NCBI GenBank assembly: GCA_030144725.1
Contig: JASKMD010000004.1
Coordinates: forward strand, 3,466,828-3,530,827
Length of the DNA: 64,000 nt
Direction: 5' to 3'
Source: Haematococcus lacustris
Lineage: Eukaryota; Chlorophyta; Chlorophyceae; Chlamydomonadales; Haematococcaceae
Below are positions 8,901 to 18,117 of the stretch, one piece after another (the stretch's first letter is position 1; each line of letters opens with the position of its first letter). The notes below the pieces were generated by a model. The model had not been told where the DNA came from. It did not search any database and worked only from the letters and a program-made list of their open reading frames with translations. A program made the position numbers and the translations under genes.

Positions 8901-11820
8901 GACAGCAGCAAGCCCACCAGGCCTGAGGACTGGAAGCCCAAGCCAGGTCAGGTGCAGAACCGCTTGTTGCGGTCAGCCTGGAGCAAGCGGTTTGAGGCGC
9001 CAGTGCGGGGGCTCATGTGGTGCCCTTGGCTGGACCAGGCTACCCCTGGTGACCTTGGCAAATGGGTGGACAGGGACTGCAACGCTGCCCTCAACCTCCA
9101 GCGGGCAGGGGAGAGCAAGTGGCGCCCACTGGAGCTGTGCAGGTGGCCACACCGAGGAAGACTTCCTGCCCAGGGCAAGGAGTACCCAGCACTGGGCTTC
9201 AAGAAGCTGCGAGAGCGAGCCCCCAAGGCCCAAGCCCAGCAGCCTGTAGCACAGTAGCATGTGTGCACCGCATATGTGTGCCTACATCAGAGCATGTGTT
9301 TCATGCCATCATAGATTGCCCGGCCTTCGCAAGTGGGTTGGGGTAGTGAATCACGTAGTGGTACCGGATGCTTGCTGCATGCAAACAGTTCGGATCACAG
9401 ATAACACAGCCCCTGCCCTGTAGTAATAGTAGGGGAACAACTGTGCTGCACCTGCCGTAAGTTAAGCCTGTTAAGCTGGTAAGTCAGAAGCTGATGAAAG
9501 TTACAACCAACCCCTTGTGTGGGTGTCCCTTATGATCCTGCAACCCAGCTGGTCAGTCAGGAGGCCACTGTGAACCCTGGACTGGAGCAGCGATAAGGCT
9601 GGGCTGCTGGGCTGAGGCCAGGGCTGTGGCACTGAGGTGATAGAGGGGAGCTGCTTTGCGCCCTTGGTAGCTGGCTGGCAGCTGGGTTGGTAGCTGGCTG
9701 GCAGCTGGGTTGGTAGCTGGCTGGCAGCTGGGTTGGTAGCTGGCTGGCAGCAGAGTTGGTAACTGGTGGGCAGCTGGCGGGCATCCCACCTGGTTCTGGG
9801 TGATGAGCTGCAGCTCCAGAAGCCGGGTGTATATGCGGCGGAAGACCTGAGCAGGGCAGGCCACACCTGGCACTATGCAAGGATGCCACCATGCTGCATC
9901 TATCATAGCAGGACTGACAGCATTGCAGGACAAGGATGTCCTGAGGACAGAGCTGACCAACTGCTGTTGCCTGTTCACGGCCCACACATGGCCCAGTTTA
10001 GCTGACAGCATAGGCAAGCAGTTGCCAGCATTAGACAGAGTGTTTGTGGCATGCCCTGCCACTGCTGCTACACATCTGGTGAAGGCTGAAGGTGAAGGCC
10101 CGGGGCTCATCGCTGTATACCCACACCTGCCCCTGCTGGTCGACACGAACACCAGCTTGCCAGTCAAACGCTAGTGATGCGCTGTGTAAAGTTGCCAATG
10201 TAAGTGTTGCCAATGTAAGTCGCGAGAGTGATAGTTGCCAATGTAAGTCGCGAAGTACCATCTACTACAGAGCGCGATGAAGGGCAAGAAGCGCAAGGGC
10301 GCGGATGAGCCCAAACAGCCCAATCCCAAGCAGCCTAAACCAAAGCGCAAGGATAAGCCTGACACAGTGGAGGAGGAAGCAGCCAGCGTGTCCCAGCAGG
10401 AGTGGGGGACCCACAAGCAGCTGGTGGTGTTCTTTGGCAACGCAGCCATTGGCACCCGGGGTGGGTGGGGGGCCAAGGCTGTGCTGCAGGCCTGCCGCAA
10501 GGTGGTGGAGAGGCCCAACAGCGGCAAGCCAACCGACAGGGTGCCAGGCAAGGTGGTGACTGTGGATGAGTTCCGCACCAGCAGGGTCAGCTCAATCTTG
10601 AACAGCCCCCAGCCCTGTGAGGAGGAGCTGGACAGCAGCAAGCCCACCAGGCCTGAGGACTGGAAGCCCAAGCCAGGTCAGGTGCAGAACCGCTTGTTGC
10701 GGTCAGCCTGGAGCAAGCGGTTTGAGGCGCCAGTGCGGGGGCTCATGTGGTGCCCTTGGCTGGACCAGGCTACCCCTGGTGACCTTGGCAAATGGGTGGA
10801 CAGGGACTGCAACGCTGCCCTCAACCTCCAGCGGGCAGGGGAGAGCAAGTGGCGCCCACTGGAGCTGTGCAGGTGGCCACACCGAGGAAGACTTCCTGCC
10901 CAGGGCAAGGAGTACCCAGCAATGGGCTTCAAGAAGCTGCGAGAGCGAGCCCCCAAGGCCCAAGCCCAGCAGCCTGTAGCACAGTAGCACTAGGCAATGC
11001 TTAAGCTGTTGCTTACATCAGAGCATTTGTTTCATGCCATCATAGATTGCCCGGCCTTCGCAAGTGGGTTGGGGTAGTGAATCACGTAGTGGTACCGGAT
11101 GCTTGCTGCATGCAGACAGTTCGGATCACAGATAACACAGCCCCTGCCCTGTAGTAATAGTAGGGGAACAACTGTGCTGCAACACATCCCCCCAAAGTTG
11201 TGCTGTGTAACTGAATATGCCCTTTGAAGGTGCCCTTTGGAGGTGCCCTTTGGAGGCTTGCCCTTTGGACGTGCGAGAGTCAGTGACGCACGGGTATGAG
11301 GAGGTATGAGCAGGTATGAGCTAGTATGAGCGCAGTGGCGCAATGCCTCCGAGGAAACGGCCCAATGCCGCGGGAGCAAGAGCCGCTTCCGACTGAAAGC
11401 CCGCGAAAACAAGGTTGTCGTAGTCGTGATGTGGTCCGCTGCGACTGTGCAGACCGGTGAGCTCTATCATGCCCCTATCGCAGCATACATGCACAGGCTG
11501 CTGTACCCACAGGTTGCTGCACCCAGCCAGGAGACAACGCCACAGCAAGCAAACAAGGGCCTATTGTAGTTCCCCATGGTGCCCACAAGCAACCTCCCCA
11601 CAGCCCCCGTACCAACCCAAGCATGCCCGCCAGCTGCCACCCAGCCCACACCCAGACCTCTCACCCACCCCAGCTCCAAGTGCTGACCAGACTCTGGCAC
11701 ACCCTTTGCATGCCCACCTGCATGGGGAAGCGGTGGCCCGGGGCTAGCTGTGGTGCGCTATAGTCCTCGCTGTACACCACAGGCAGCGCTGTGATGGCGC
11801 CGCTGCCTGGCCAGGCCTGC
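3803..11820 (-). CDS. Class IV (HDAC11/AcuC-like) histone deacetylase, 9 exons, 5' end not found
   Basis: Zn-dependent lysine deacetylase. Minus-strand exons: 11820-11718, 9846-9790, 7521-7407, 7137-6950, 6415-6330, 5834-5782, 5279-5145, 4550-4434, 3906-3803. All junctions are GT..AG, phases join without error, and the stop is TGA at 3805-3803. In order the exons encode LPVVYSEDYSAPQL..GHRFPM; FRRIYTRLLEL; LVHSQEYLHAF..RMRRIG; NTAGGTHHAH..GSGFCILNDLA; VVDLDVHQGDGTA; DEPRAFTFSMHCESNFP; SDLDIGLPDG..RPDLVLFDAG; VDVHEGDGLGRLALTDAG; YVGGGYHSDL. The catalytic His-His pair, the metal ligands of DLDVHQGD and SDLDIG, and the GGGY tyrosine are all present, so the core looks active. About 318 residues are recovered, against roughly 330-350 usual for the class. 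A 5' exon ending in phase 2 is missing, probably upstream of 11820. The two largest introns (7522-9789 and 9847-11717) hold Fanzor-like relics on the opposite strand. Confidence 0.92.
5407..5550. repeat. Intronic repeat shared with the dehydratase gene
   Basis: About 140 bp (GCATCTGGGCATCACGG through CCCTCCCCTCCCTAGCTTCC) that recurs at 17798-17943. This copy lies antisense in the HDAC intron 5280-5781. The other lies sense in the last intron of the dehydratase gene. Confidence 0.8.
5843..5968. repeat. (CAG)n/(CTG)n tract abutting an HDAC 3' splice site
   Basis: A CAG run with a few interruptions on the plus strand. On the HDAC strand it is CTG repeats ending about 10 nt before the acceptor TACAG of the exon at 5834-5782, so it serves as the pyrimidine-containing tract of that splice site. 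The long Leu/Ala/Ser open frames here are repeat artefacts. Confidence 0.9.
7985..9445 (+). mobile_element. Fanzor/TnpB-like element relic 1 (F1), inside an HDAC intron
   Basis: The 5' flank GCCAATGTAAGTCGCGA..CTACAGAGCGCG (about 7990-8092), the nuclease C-terminus to 9257, and the terminal segment 9275-9440 (TACATCAGAGCATG..GTAGGGGAAC) all recur around relic 2. The middle part (about 8200-8750) differs from relic 2: it has GGGTCCTCCTCCGCCG repeats and a Pro/Gln-rich stretch instead of the RuvC-like core. It is on the plus strand, opposite to the HDAC gene. Confidence 0.75.
8664..9257 (+). pseudogene. TnpB/Fanzor-like RuvC C-terminal fragment (F1)
   Basis: A 197-codon open frame whose last ~160 codons are nearly identical to relic 2: VVTVDEFRTSRVSS, PQPCEEELD, VRGLMWCPWL, KWVDRDCNAALNLQ, RPLELCRW, KEYPALGFKKLRERAPK. 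DRDCNAAL matches the RuvC-III motif (DRDxNAAxN) of TnpB and Fanzor nucleases, and VDEFRTS matches the segment before the zinc ribbon. The first CxxC of the ribbon is absent (SSIL). The N-terminal half, with the guide-RNA-binding and first RuvC parts, is missing, so I call it a relic. Confidence 0.72.
9664..9771. repeat. 23 bp minisatellite beside an HDAC 5' splice site
   Basis: About 4-5 copies of TTGGTAGCTGGCTGGCAGCTG-type units. The array starts about 18 bp inside the intron from the donor of the exon 9846-9790. Confidence 0.85.
10083..10118 (-). pseudogene. Duplicated fragment of the HDAC sixth exon
   Basis: On the minus strand it reads TACAG then CGATGAGCCCCGGGCCTTC.., encoding DEPRAFTFS. 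This matches the acceptor and exon at 5834-5782 with only a few changes and then diverges. It lies within the HDAC's own intron 9847-11717, just 5' of relic 2. It is too short to act as an exon here. Confidence 0.65.
10187..11172 (+). mobile_element. Fanzor/TnpB-like element relic 2 (F2)
   Basis: Same 5' flank as relic 1 (GTAAAGTTGCCAATGTAAG..), a 236-codon frame, then the same 3' terminal segment (11013-11172). It sits in HDAC intron 9847-11717 on the opposite strand. Near-identity of the last ~500 bp to relic 1 points to a recent local duplication. Confidence 0.75.
10277..10987 (+). CDS. Truncated TnpB/Fanzor-like nuclease (236 aa)
   Basis: Intact ATG-to-stop frame. It has a basic N-terminus (MKGKKRKGADEPKQ), then KQLVVFFGNAAIGTRGG (residues 47-63), VDEFRTS (96-102), CEEELD (114-119), GLMWCPWL (155-162) and the RuvC-III-like DRDCNAALN (175-183), followed by a charged tail conserved in all relics. 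Family knowledge: TnpB and Fanzor are RNA-guided nucleases of ~400-700 residues, and their ωRNA overlaps the 3' end of the ORF. Here only the C-terminal RuvC/zinc-ribbon half is left and the first ribbon CxxC is missing. It may be expressed but is unlikely to be an active nuclease. Internal deletion or an unrecognised intron are both possible. Confidence 0.68.
   Translation: MKGKKRKGADEPKQPNPKQPKPKRKDKPDTVEEEAASVSQQEWGTHKQLVVFFGNAAIGTRGGWGAKAVLQACRKVVERPNSGKPTDRVPGKVVTVDEFRTSRVSSILNSPQPCEEELDSSKPTRPEDWKPKPGQVQNRLLRSAWSKRFEAPVRGLMWCPWLDQATPGDLGKWVDRDCNAALNLQRAGESKWRPLELCRWPHRGRLPAQGKEYPAMGFKKLRERAPKAQAQQPVAQ
11215..11340 (+). repeat. Candidate left-end sequence of the Fanzor-like family
   Basis: CCCTTTGGAGGTGCCC-type short repeats followed by GTGCGAGAGT..GTGACGCACGG..TATGAG recur at 19125-19215, just 5' of relic F6. 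Here they lead into ATGCCTCCGAGGAAACGG at 11344, a basic start MPPRKRPN that stops after 17 codons. The interpretation as left end plus start codon is inference. Confidence 0.45.
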
Positions 11821-13254
11821 CTGCATTTGACACCCAGGGTTAACAGTGGCAACAGTGGCAGTAGAAGGCACCCATGCCTTGCATCTAATGTTGCCCCATG
11901 TAGATACAACACAGCCCCAGGCACGTAGGCCCTTCACCAGGCTCGAGCCTGCCTCTGCTCAGGCCCACGCTGCCCACAGGGATGGTGCCGTACCTGGTGC
12001 TGCCTAACTGCAACTGCCCCAAGCTGCCAGCCCGACAAGATGGCTGGGATGTACCTCCTTCCGCCTCCAACCCGTTCTTCCGGCCCCAACCAGGTAGTTC
12101 CCTGGCCCTCGCACACCTTGAATCCTGTGGGCTGCGCTTGGTACCTCTGTCCCAACAGCCTGCGATGGAGCCTCTGCTTGACCCTAGGGCACCTGGGGTG
12201 CCAGCAGAGCAGCAACACAGTATCTGGGAGCATGGCAGTGTACCCGGCTGATGGCTGCACTTGCTCTGCAGGTTTGTAAGAGGTCGGCATGGCCTGGCTT
12301 CAAAGCCAGCTCAACTTGTAATGCAGCTGCAGGTTTCATCAAGGGTGCGACCGAGGTTGCTTCAACATGTTTGGAGTAGCTGAGTGAGATTACCCACAGT
12401 CCAACATGTTGTTCCTTGTTGAATGAGTTTTGTTGGCCTGCACACTCATCCCACTCCTCCAGTCACCTGTAACTGCATTACAAGTTGAGTTGGCTTTGAA
12501 GCCAGGCCATGCCGATCAATCCAGCCCAGGGATGAGTGTGCAGGCAAGGCCATGCCTGCAGTTGCCTGTTGAGAAGTATGACTTGTCCTAAGCTCCTGGC
12601 ATCCCACATGAGAAAGGTATGCTTGTGGAGTAGCAAGACATGGAGGAAGGCGGCAAGCTTTAGAGAAAGCCCTGGTGGCCCACATGCACACCGAAGCAGG
12701 CGTTTACAGAAGCTGCTCACGGTCGTCCAGTCAGTGTATGATGTGGCTGCGGAACTGGGGCCGTGCCGAATGCCCGTCCGATTGCCCCGCGAATAGTCAC
12801 ATGTTCTGGTAGAGTGTGCCGCCTTCCTTCTCATCGCTCAGCCTGAGCGGTTCCGCGACCCAACCAGGAAGCTGCCAGCAAATGCTATGGGTGTTGCTTT
12901 CTTTTCGAAAGCTCTACGAGGGCGATTGAGTACGGGCAAAGGGCGGGGGATAGCAGGCGGTGCGACTCAACGCCCTGGGAACACCCATCTGGGAACACCC
13001 ATCTGGGAACCAACGCCCTGGGAACACCCATCTGTGCATCGAGTGGTGGGCGGTCGGTTCGTGACAATCTGCCCCCGGTCCCCGCCGCCAGACCTCATAT
13101 GGGGGGTTTATCGCCTCCTAAAACCTCTTGTACTGTTACTGTGCTTGCTGCTGGTCGTGTGCAGACTGACGAAAGGCGAGTCAGATGAACCCCCATGCTG
13201 CACAGTGCTGCAAAACGAACACACGCACAGCGTGGCAAAGGAGGGAGGGCAATC
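11821..13254. other. HDAC 5' side and intergenic sequence
   Basis: The missing HDAC first exon should lie here on the minus strand, but no Met-containing exon joins in phase 2 convincingly. Also present are a dispersed repeat (12340-12440, inverted relative to 16803-16905) and short direct repeats GGGAACACCCATCT (12976-13033). No independent gene supported. Confidence 0.4.
12340..12440 (-). repeat. Dispersed repeat, inverted copy in the dehydratase gene
   Basis: ATCAAGGGTGCGACCGAGG..AACATGTTGTTCCTTGTTGAATGAG is the reverse complement, with few changes, of 16803-16905, which lies in intron 5 of the dehydratase. Confidence 0.75.
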
Positions 13255-13405
13255 AGCGCATAGCTCCCCTACTACTAGGAGATGCGTTATGTGCAATTCG
13301 AACTGTTGATACCTATACCTAAAACAGCGAGCACCAACAGCTAATTTCCTACCCCCAAATAGGGTACGCCCATATAGCTATAGTTGGCTCGGATTCCTAT
13401 AAAAC

Positions 13406-13490
13406 GCTATAATTATACTATAATTATAGCTTGGCTCAGTGGCTTGGCAGCCTTGTGCGAGAGGTTACGGGTTCGATTCTACGCAAGAGC
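13406..13490 (+). ncRNA. Possible tRNA-derived SINE head with an adjacent AT palindrome
   Basis: An A-box-like TGGCTCAGTGGC at 13432-13443 and a B-box-like GGGTTCGATTC at 13469-13479 are spaced as in a tRNA promoter. The D and anticodon arms do not fold into a proper cloverleaf, so I do not call a tRNA. Directly before it is a perfect inverted repeat, GCTATAATTAT / ATAATTATAGC (13406-13430, 3 bp spacer). Confidence 0.4.
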
Positions 13491-13729
13491 GTACTTTTCA
13501 TGTAAAGTCAGCTCAAAACAAGTCTTGAGCAGCCCATCGACCCGCATGTTCATAGCAAGCTCATACACAAGACAAATGAGTTGATGAAGTGTTTACGGTG
13601 CGACGTTGAGAGGCGGTGATGAGCAGCAAATGTGACAGTCCATGTGAGCTAGGCTTATGCGAAGATGTTGATACGGTTGTGGGTTGGGGTGGGCTAGGGG
13701 AAGGGGGGAGGAGGTTTTGTCTGAAAGTG

Positions 13730-13772
13730 GTCCTGCCGACCCTGGGACCCTGGGACCCTGGGACCCTGGGAC
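13730..13772. repeat. Short 9 bp tandem repeat (ACCCTGGG)
   Basis: Four to five head-to-tail copies of GACCCTGGG at the point where relic 3's hairpin is interrupted. Confidence 0.8.
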
Positions 13773-13855
13773 GACGAGGGTGGGGCAAGAGATGTTGGCA
13801 TAAGACACATGCTCTGATGTAAGCAACAGCTTAGGCAATGCCTAGGGCACACATG

Positions 13856-14480
13856 CTACTGTGCTACAGGCTGCTGGGCTTGGGCCTTGGGGGCTCGCTC
13901 TCGCAGCTTCTTGAAGCCCAGTGCTGGGTACTCCTTGCCCTGGGCAGGAAGTCTTCCTCGGTGTTGCCGCCTGCACAGCTCCAGTGGGCGCCACTTGCTC
14001 TCCCCTGCCCGCTGGAGGTTGAGGGCTGCGTTGCAGTCCCTGTCCACCCGTTTGCCAAGGTCACCAGGGGTGGCCTGGGCCAGCCAAGGGCACCACCACA
14101 TGAGCCCCCGCACTGGCGCCTCAAACCGCTTGCTCCAGGCTGACCGCAACAAGCGGTTCTGCACCTGACCTGGCTTGGGCTTCCAGCCTTCAGGCCTGGT
14201 GGGCTTGCTGCTGTCCAGCTCCTCCTCACAGGGCTAGGGGCTGTTTATAACTGAGCTGACCCTGCTGGTGCGGAACTCATCCACTGTCACCACCCTGCCT
14301 GGCACCCTGTCGGTTGGCTTGCCGCTGTTGGGCCTCTCCACCACCTTGCGGCAGGCCTGCAGCACAGCCTTGGCCCCTCACCCACCCCGGGTGCCAATGC
14401 CTGCGTTGCCAAAGAACACCACCAGCTGCTTGCGGGTCCCCCACTCCTGCTGGGACACGCTGGCTGCCTCCTCCTCCATG
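13856..14480 (-). pseudogene. TnpB/Fanzor-like fragment (F3) with two nonsense changes
   Basis: Aligns with relic 2 throughout. In-frame stops stand at 14380-14378 (TGA where relic 2 has Trp in RGGWGAK) and 14236-14234 (TAG where relic 2 has Gln in SPQPC). The tail VDRDCNAALNLQ..KEYPALGFKKLRERAPK is intact, ending at 13856. Confidence 0.75.
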
Positions 14481-14545
14481 GCACACAAGGCACACAATGC
14501 AGATGACATCCTTTTTAAGAATATCTGAAACAGCAGGATGGCAAT

Positions 14546-14746
14546 GTGTCCAGCCTACCCAACCAGCTGTTACTGATCCCTCCTGCAGGGCATGATGTGG
14601 TGCCACGAGGTGCCGCCCGAGGTGCCCCCCTTCCCAGGAGCCCCCTCCCCCGCCCAGGCCGGTGGCTGGACCGGGACACCAAACAGTGCCTTAACTTCCA
14701 GCGCATTGGGAAGTGCATGCAGCATTCTCTGGAGATGTGCCGCTGA
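14546..14746 (+). pseudogene. Divergent TnpB/Fanzor-like fragment (F4)
   Basis: Contains GRWLDRDTKQCLNFQRIGK then MQHSLEMCR and a stop. It aligns with GKWVDRDCNAALNLQRAGE and RPLELCR of the other relics but is clearly a different subfamily (TKQCL for CNAAL). Confidence 0.6.
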
Positions 14747-14954
14747 GCAAGGATGGCTGGCCCCGCAACCACCCATTGGGCCTAGCTGTTAGTTGGTGAC
14801 GAAAACCGAACATGTCGGCCATGGCATACATCACCTTTCCACCAGTACATTCACACCCAGTATCAGTACCCAGTCAGCAACCCTTGCTTTGTCAAGCCTT
14901 GTGAGCAGCAGCTAGCGTAACACACAGTCCCGAGGTTGTCTATCGAACACCCCG

Positions 14955-17900
14955 ATGGCAACTTCACTGTCACAGCTGCGTAGCGTTGTTACTGGAAGAC
15001 CCGATGCATCCCTTGCCCTCGCAAGCCTTTGCGCATATGAGCGGCTACAAGGCGGAGTGCTGCTCACCCCTCTGCTGCCTAGCGCTCACCTGGCTGCCGC
15101 AAGCGGTGAGTAGTAAGAAAAGCATCCGACGCAAGCCTATGCTTGCACGCTCAGTCACAATGCATCAATGCTGTGCAAGAGGCAGATGCAAACACACACT
15201 GCCAGGACGCCAGCAACTGGAGGGCGCTCACGCGGATGTGTGCAGGGGCTGCTAGTGTCATGTTGAAGATGGAGAGTGAGCAATACACAGGGTCTTTCAA
15301 ATGCAGAGGGGCTGTCAACAAGGTACATAGTTAACAGGAGCAATACCAAGCGTGAGCAGCTGCATCTACTTGTCCTATCGCTGCAAAGTGGTCGTGTATA
15401 TGTACTTGCTGCTCTGCAGTTGTCAACATTAAGCCCAGAACAGCTGGCCAGGGGGGTTGTCACCAGCAGTACTGGGAACCATGCCTTAGCTGTCATGCAT
15501 GCATGGCGGCACGTGTGTGAACGACACCAGCACAACCCAGCATTGGCACCTGCCAGCACCTGGCCTGCTCCTCAAGTGTTTGTAGCAAGCAATGCTGCAC
15601 CACACAAAGTGAACAAGATAAAGGCTGCAGGTGGGCTGTGGTGCAGGCTGTGCCTTGCTCTATGGCACCTTTGCACAGCCTGCTGAACGTGTGCACATGC
15701 AGGAGGTAGTCTGGTCGTGGTTGGCGAGGACTGTGTGGAGGCAGAGACGGCTGCATGCCAGCATGCCCAGCAATCCGGGCTGGTCTATGTGTCGCCTTAC
15801 AATGACCTAGAGGTGCGTGAGTAGCAGCTGGCCAGATCAAGCTCTACAGTGCATGTTGCATATCTCGTCTATCATATATTTCTTCTATCACGAGGGAGCC
15901 AGTACCCAAGCTACAGCGCATAGTTCCCCTACTACTAGGAGATGCGTTATCTGTAATCCGAACTGTCGGTACCTATACTTGAAACAGCCGGCACCAATAC
16001 CTAGTTTTCTACCCCCACCCCCTTACGAGGGTGGGGCGAAAGATGTTGGCATGAAACACATGCTTTGATGTAAGCAACAGCTGCTGCCCCTTGGTGGGGT
16101 CACAATGCAGCGAGGCCATGTAACGAGGCCATGAGGGTAGGGTGAACCTTGGGTGGCCCCTTACTGAACGTCTTGCCATACTCGTGACCTGCAGCACACT
16201 TCTTACAGTCCTTACACCATGACCTCCACCTATGGCGTGCCAAGGTGCTACTGCAGCACAAATCTCCCACTCCCACTCCCACTCCCAGCTAGGAGCTGCA
16301 TTGTATGGTTGTCCAGGGCCAAGCTGAGGGTGTTGCGCAGCAAAGGTCAAACGAGGAAGCACCAGGCATCCTGTAGCAGCCAGCCTAAGCTGTGCAAGAC
16401 CAGGATGTGTTGTGTGCCAATGGCGTGCAGTTGTGGAGATGCAGTGGTACAGGTCTGCAGAGTGGTGATACAGCATGAGCCAGTGTGCTGTTCTCATCTT
16501 CGCTCATGCACCAACTGCATGCAGCCCAGCAGCCCCACCCTCACCTTGCATGCTCGCAGGTCATGGCTGGTCAGGGCACAATTGGTGTTGAGCTGCTGCT
16601 GCAGTACGGGAAGGCAGCACAGGCAGCAGGGCAGGCGGCAGCAGGGCCACAAGTGGTGCTGGTCCCTGTTGGCGGGGGAGGTCTCATCTCAGGTGCGCTG
16701 TTCAGGCCAAGCAGCATAGTAGGTATTTTTCCCTTACAAATAAGCCAGGGCTGTGTTGTCCCAACGAGCAGCGTAGAAGCGAGAGAGCTGCCAGTGTTCC
16801 AGGCCAACAAAACTCATTCAACAAGGAATAACATGTTGGACTGTGGGTAATCTCACTCAGCTACTACAAACACGTTGTAGCATCCTCGGTCGCACCCTTG
16901 ATGACTGCAAACCCCACGAAGATGGCACTTTCCCGGGACGGACCACTGGGCTCCTCATCAAAAGGAGGAGTGTGCAGGCAAGGCCATGTTGTGTGCCAGT
17001 GTTCCAGACATGCTGGTAGCACAGCACGATGCCACCCCTCCTGCTGGTTTGCCCACGGCAGCCCCTGTCCCTCTGCAGTGCCCACCCTGCGCTGCTGCTT
17101 GCCACCCGCCCAACCACCTGACACTTCACCTGACACTGAGCCAGCCCTCAGCTGTGTGCTGCGTGCCTGTACCTGTTGCCGCTGCCTCCCTCCCTGGCAG
17201 GTATTGCCTCCGTGCTCAAGGCGTGGGACCCGTCCATACAGGTCATCGGCTGTCAGCCAGCCGCCAGCGCCGTGATGAGCCTGAGTGTAGCGGCAGGCCA
17301 CATTGTGGAGCAGCAGGCAGGCAGCACCCTGTCAGATGCCACAGCTGGTGGTGTGGAGCCCGGGGCTCTGACCCTGGCGCCCTGTAGGGCCCTGGTGGAT
17401 GACTGGGTCCTGCTGGACGAAGAGGAGATTGCGGACGCCATGCTGCTCATGCTGCAGAAGCAGGGCAAGCTGGTGGAGGGTGGGTGGTATGTGAAGCCCC
17501 TGCAGCTTTGCACTGCAATAGTGGCACACCATAAGGTTGAGGGCTAAGGTGCTGTAGTGCCATGGGAGGTTTACAGAGGCATTGGCATTAGCCTTGGGGT
17601 TGGCATGGGTACAGATGGTACTCAGTGCTTACATGGCCCACTAAAGATGGCCGTCGAGGTCACACCACTAATCCACTACATGGCCAACTTCAGATAGTAC
17701 CCAGTACTTGATGCATGGCTACTGCATGGCAGAAGCACAGCTGCATGTGTCCAGTGTCCTCATGGCATTGTATGGCACTGGGCAGCATGTTGTGTGCATC
17801 TGGGCATCACGGTTTGACGGGAGATCGTGTGGGCATCAGGGGCTGCATGTGGGCATCAGTCAAAGGCATGAAGCTGGCATTGCCTATGCAGCCCACACCC

Positions 17901-18117
17901 ATGACACCCTGACGGCCCCCTCCCCTCCCCAGCTTCCTCATCAAGACTCAACCTCAAAGCCGCATGTGGAATGGGTGCAGGAGCTGCGGGAGTGGCGCTG
18001 GCGGCGGTGACGAAGCTGAAGGACCGCCTGGCTGGTCTGCGAGTGGCTGTCATTGTGTGCGGAGGAAACGTGGCACTGGACACACTCTCTCAGCTGCTGC
18101 AGCGCCACAAAGCTTGA
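14955..18117 (+). CDS. PLP-dependent threonine/serine dehydratase or serine racemase, 7 exons, 365 aa
   Basis: Fold-type II PLP enzyme acting on threonine or serine. Exons: 14955-15105, 15246-15322, 15420-15630, 15703-15812, 16560-16692, 17201-17479, 17981-18117. All junctions are GT..AG, all phases agree, and the stop is TGA. It starts MATSLSQLRS and has AYERLQGGVLLTPLLPS. The PLP lysine lies in TGSFKCRGAVNK (exon 2), the substrate/phosphate loop in SSTGNHALA (exon 3), the tetraglycine PLP-phosphate loop in PVGGGGLISG (exon 5), and the pyridine-contact VCGGN near the C-terminus. The length of 365 residues with no ACT regulatory domain fits catabolic threonine dehydratase/serine racemase rather than biosynthetic IlvA. 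An extra ~12 residues follow GNHALAVMHA. A second in-frame acceptor at 17932 would add 16 codons to exon 7. Substrate preference cannot be read from sequence. Intron 4 holds a solo Fanzor-like right end. Confidence 0.93.
15913..16085 (-). mobile_element. Solo right end of a Fanzor-like element in dehydratase intron 4
   Basis: On the minus strand: GCTTACATCAAAGCATG, TTTCATGCCAACATC, an 8 bp hairpin (16036-16029 with 16020-16013), then GTTCGGATTACAGATAACGCA..AGTAGGGGAAC. It has the same order as the 3' ends of F1-F3 but no nuclease coding. Confidence 0.68.
16803..16905 (+). repeat. Dispersed repeat in dehydratase intron 5
   Basis: Inverted partner of 12340-12440 (CAACAAAACTCATTCAACAAG..CCTCGGTCGCACCCTTGAT). 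Confidence 0.75.
17798..17943 (+). repeat. Intronic repeat carrying an acceptor-like end
   Basis: Second copy of the 5407-5550 repeat. It ends CCCCTCCCCTCCCCAG, a good splice-acceptor shape, inside the last dehydratase intron. Using it would keep the reading frame. Confidence 0.8.

Larger units (their letters stand above)
13255..14495 (-). mobile_element. Fanzor/TnpB-like element relic 3 (F3), interrupted
   Basis: The nuclease 3' half is at 13856-14480. The post-ORF motif TTACATCAGAGCATG follows at 13830-13800 and the left arm of the hairpin near 13790. The matching right arm and terminal segment appear only at 13367-13255. About 420 bp, including a tRNA-like SINE head and a palindrome, are therefore inserted inside the hairpin. 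Confidence 0.62.

Noticed and set aside
11934..12290. Minus-strand 118-codon frame upstream of the HDAC exons
   Set aside because: I tested it as the HDAC 5' exon, but no donor gives the required phase and it has no family motif.
13431..13490. A tRNA gene
   Set aside because: A- and B-box-like motifs are present, but the D and anticodon arms do not pair and there is no proper acceptor stem. Kept only as a possible SINE head.
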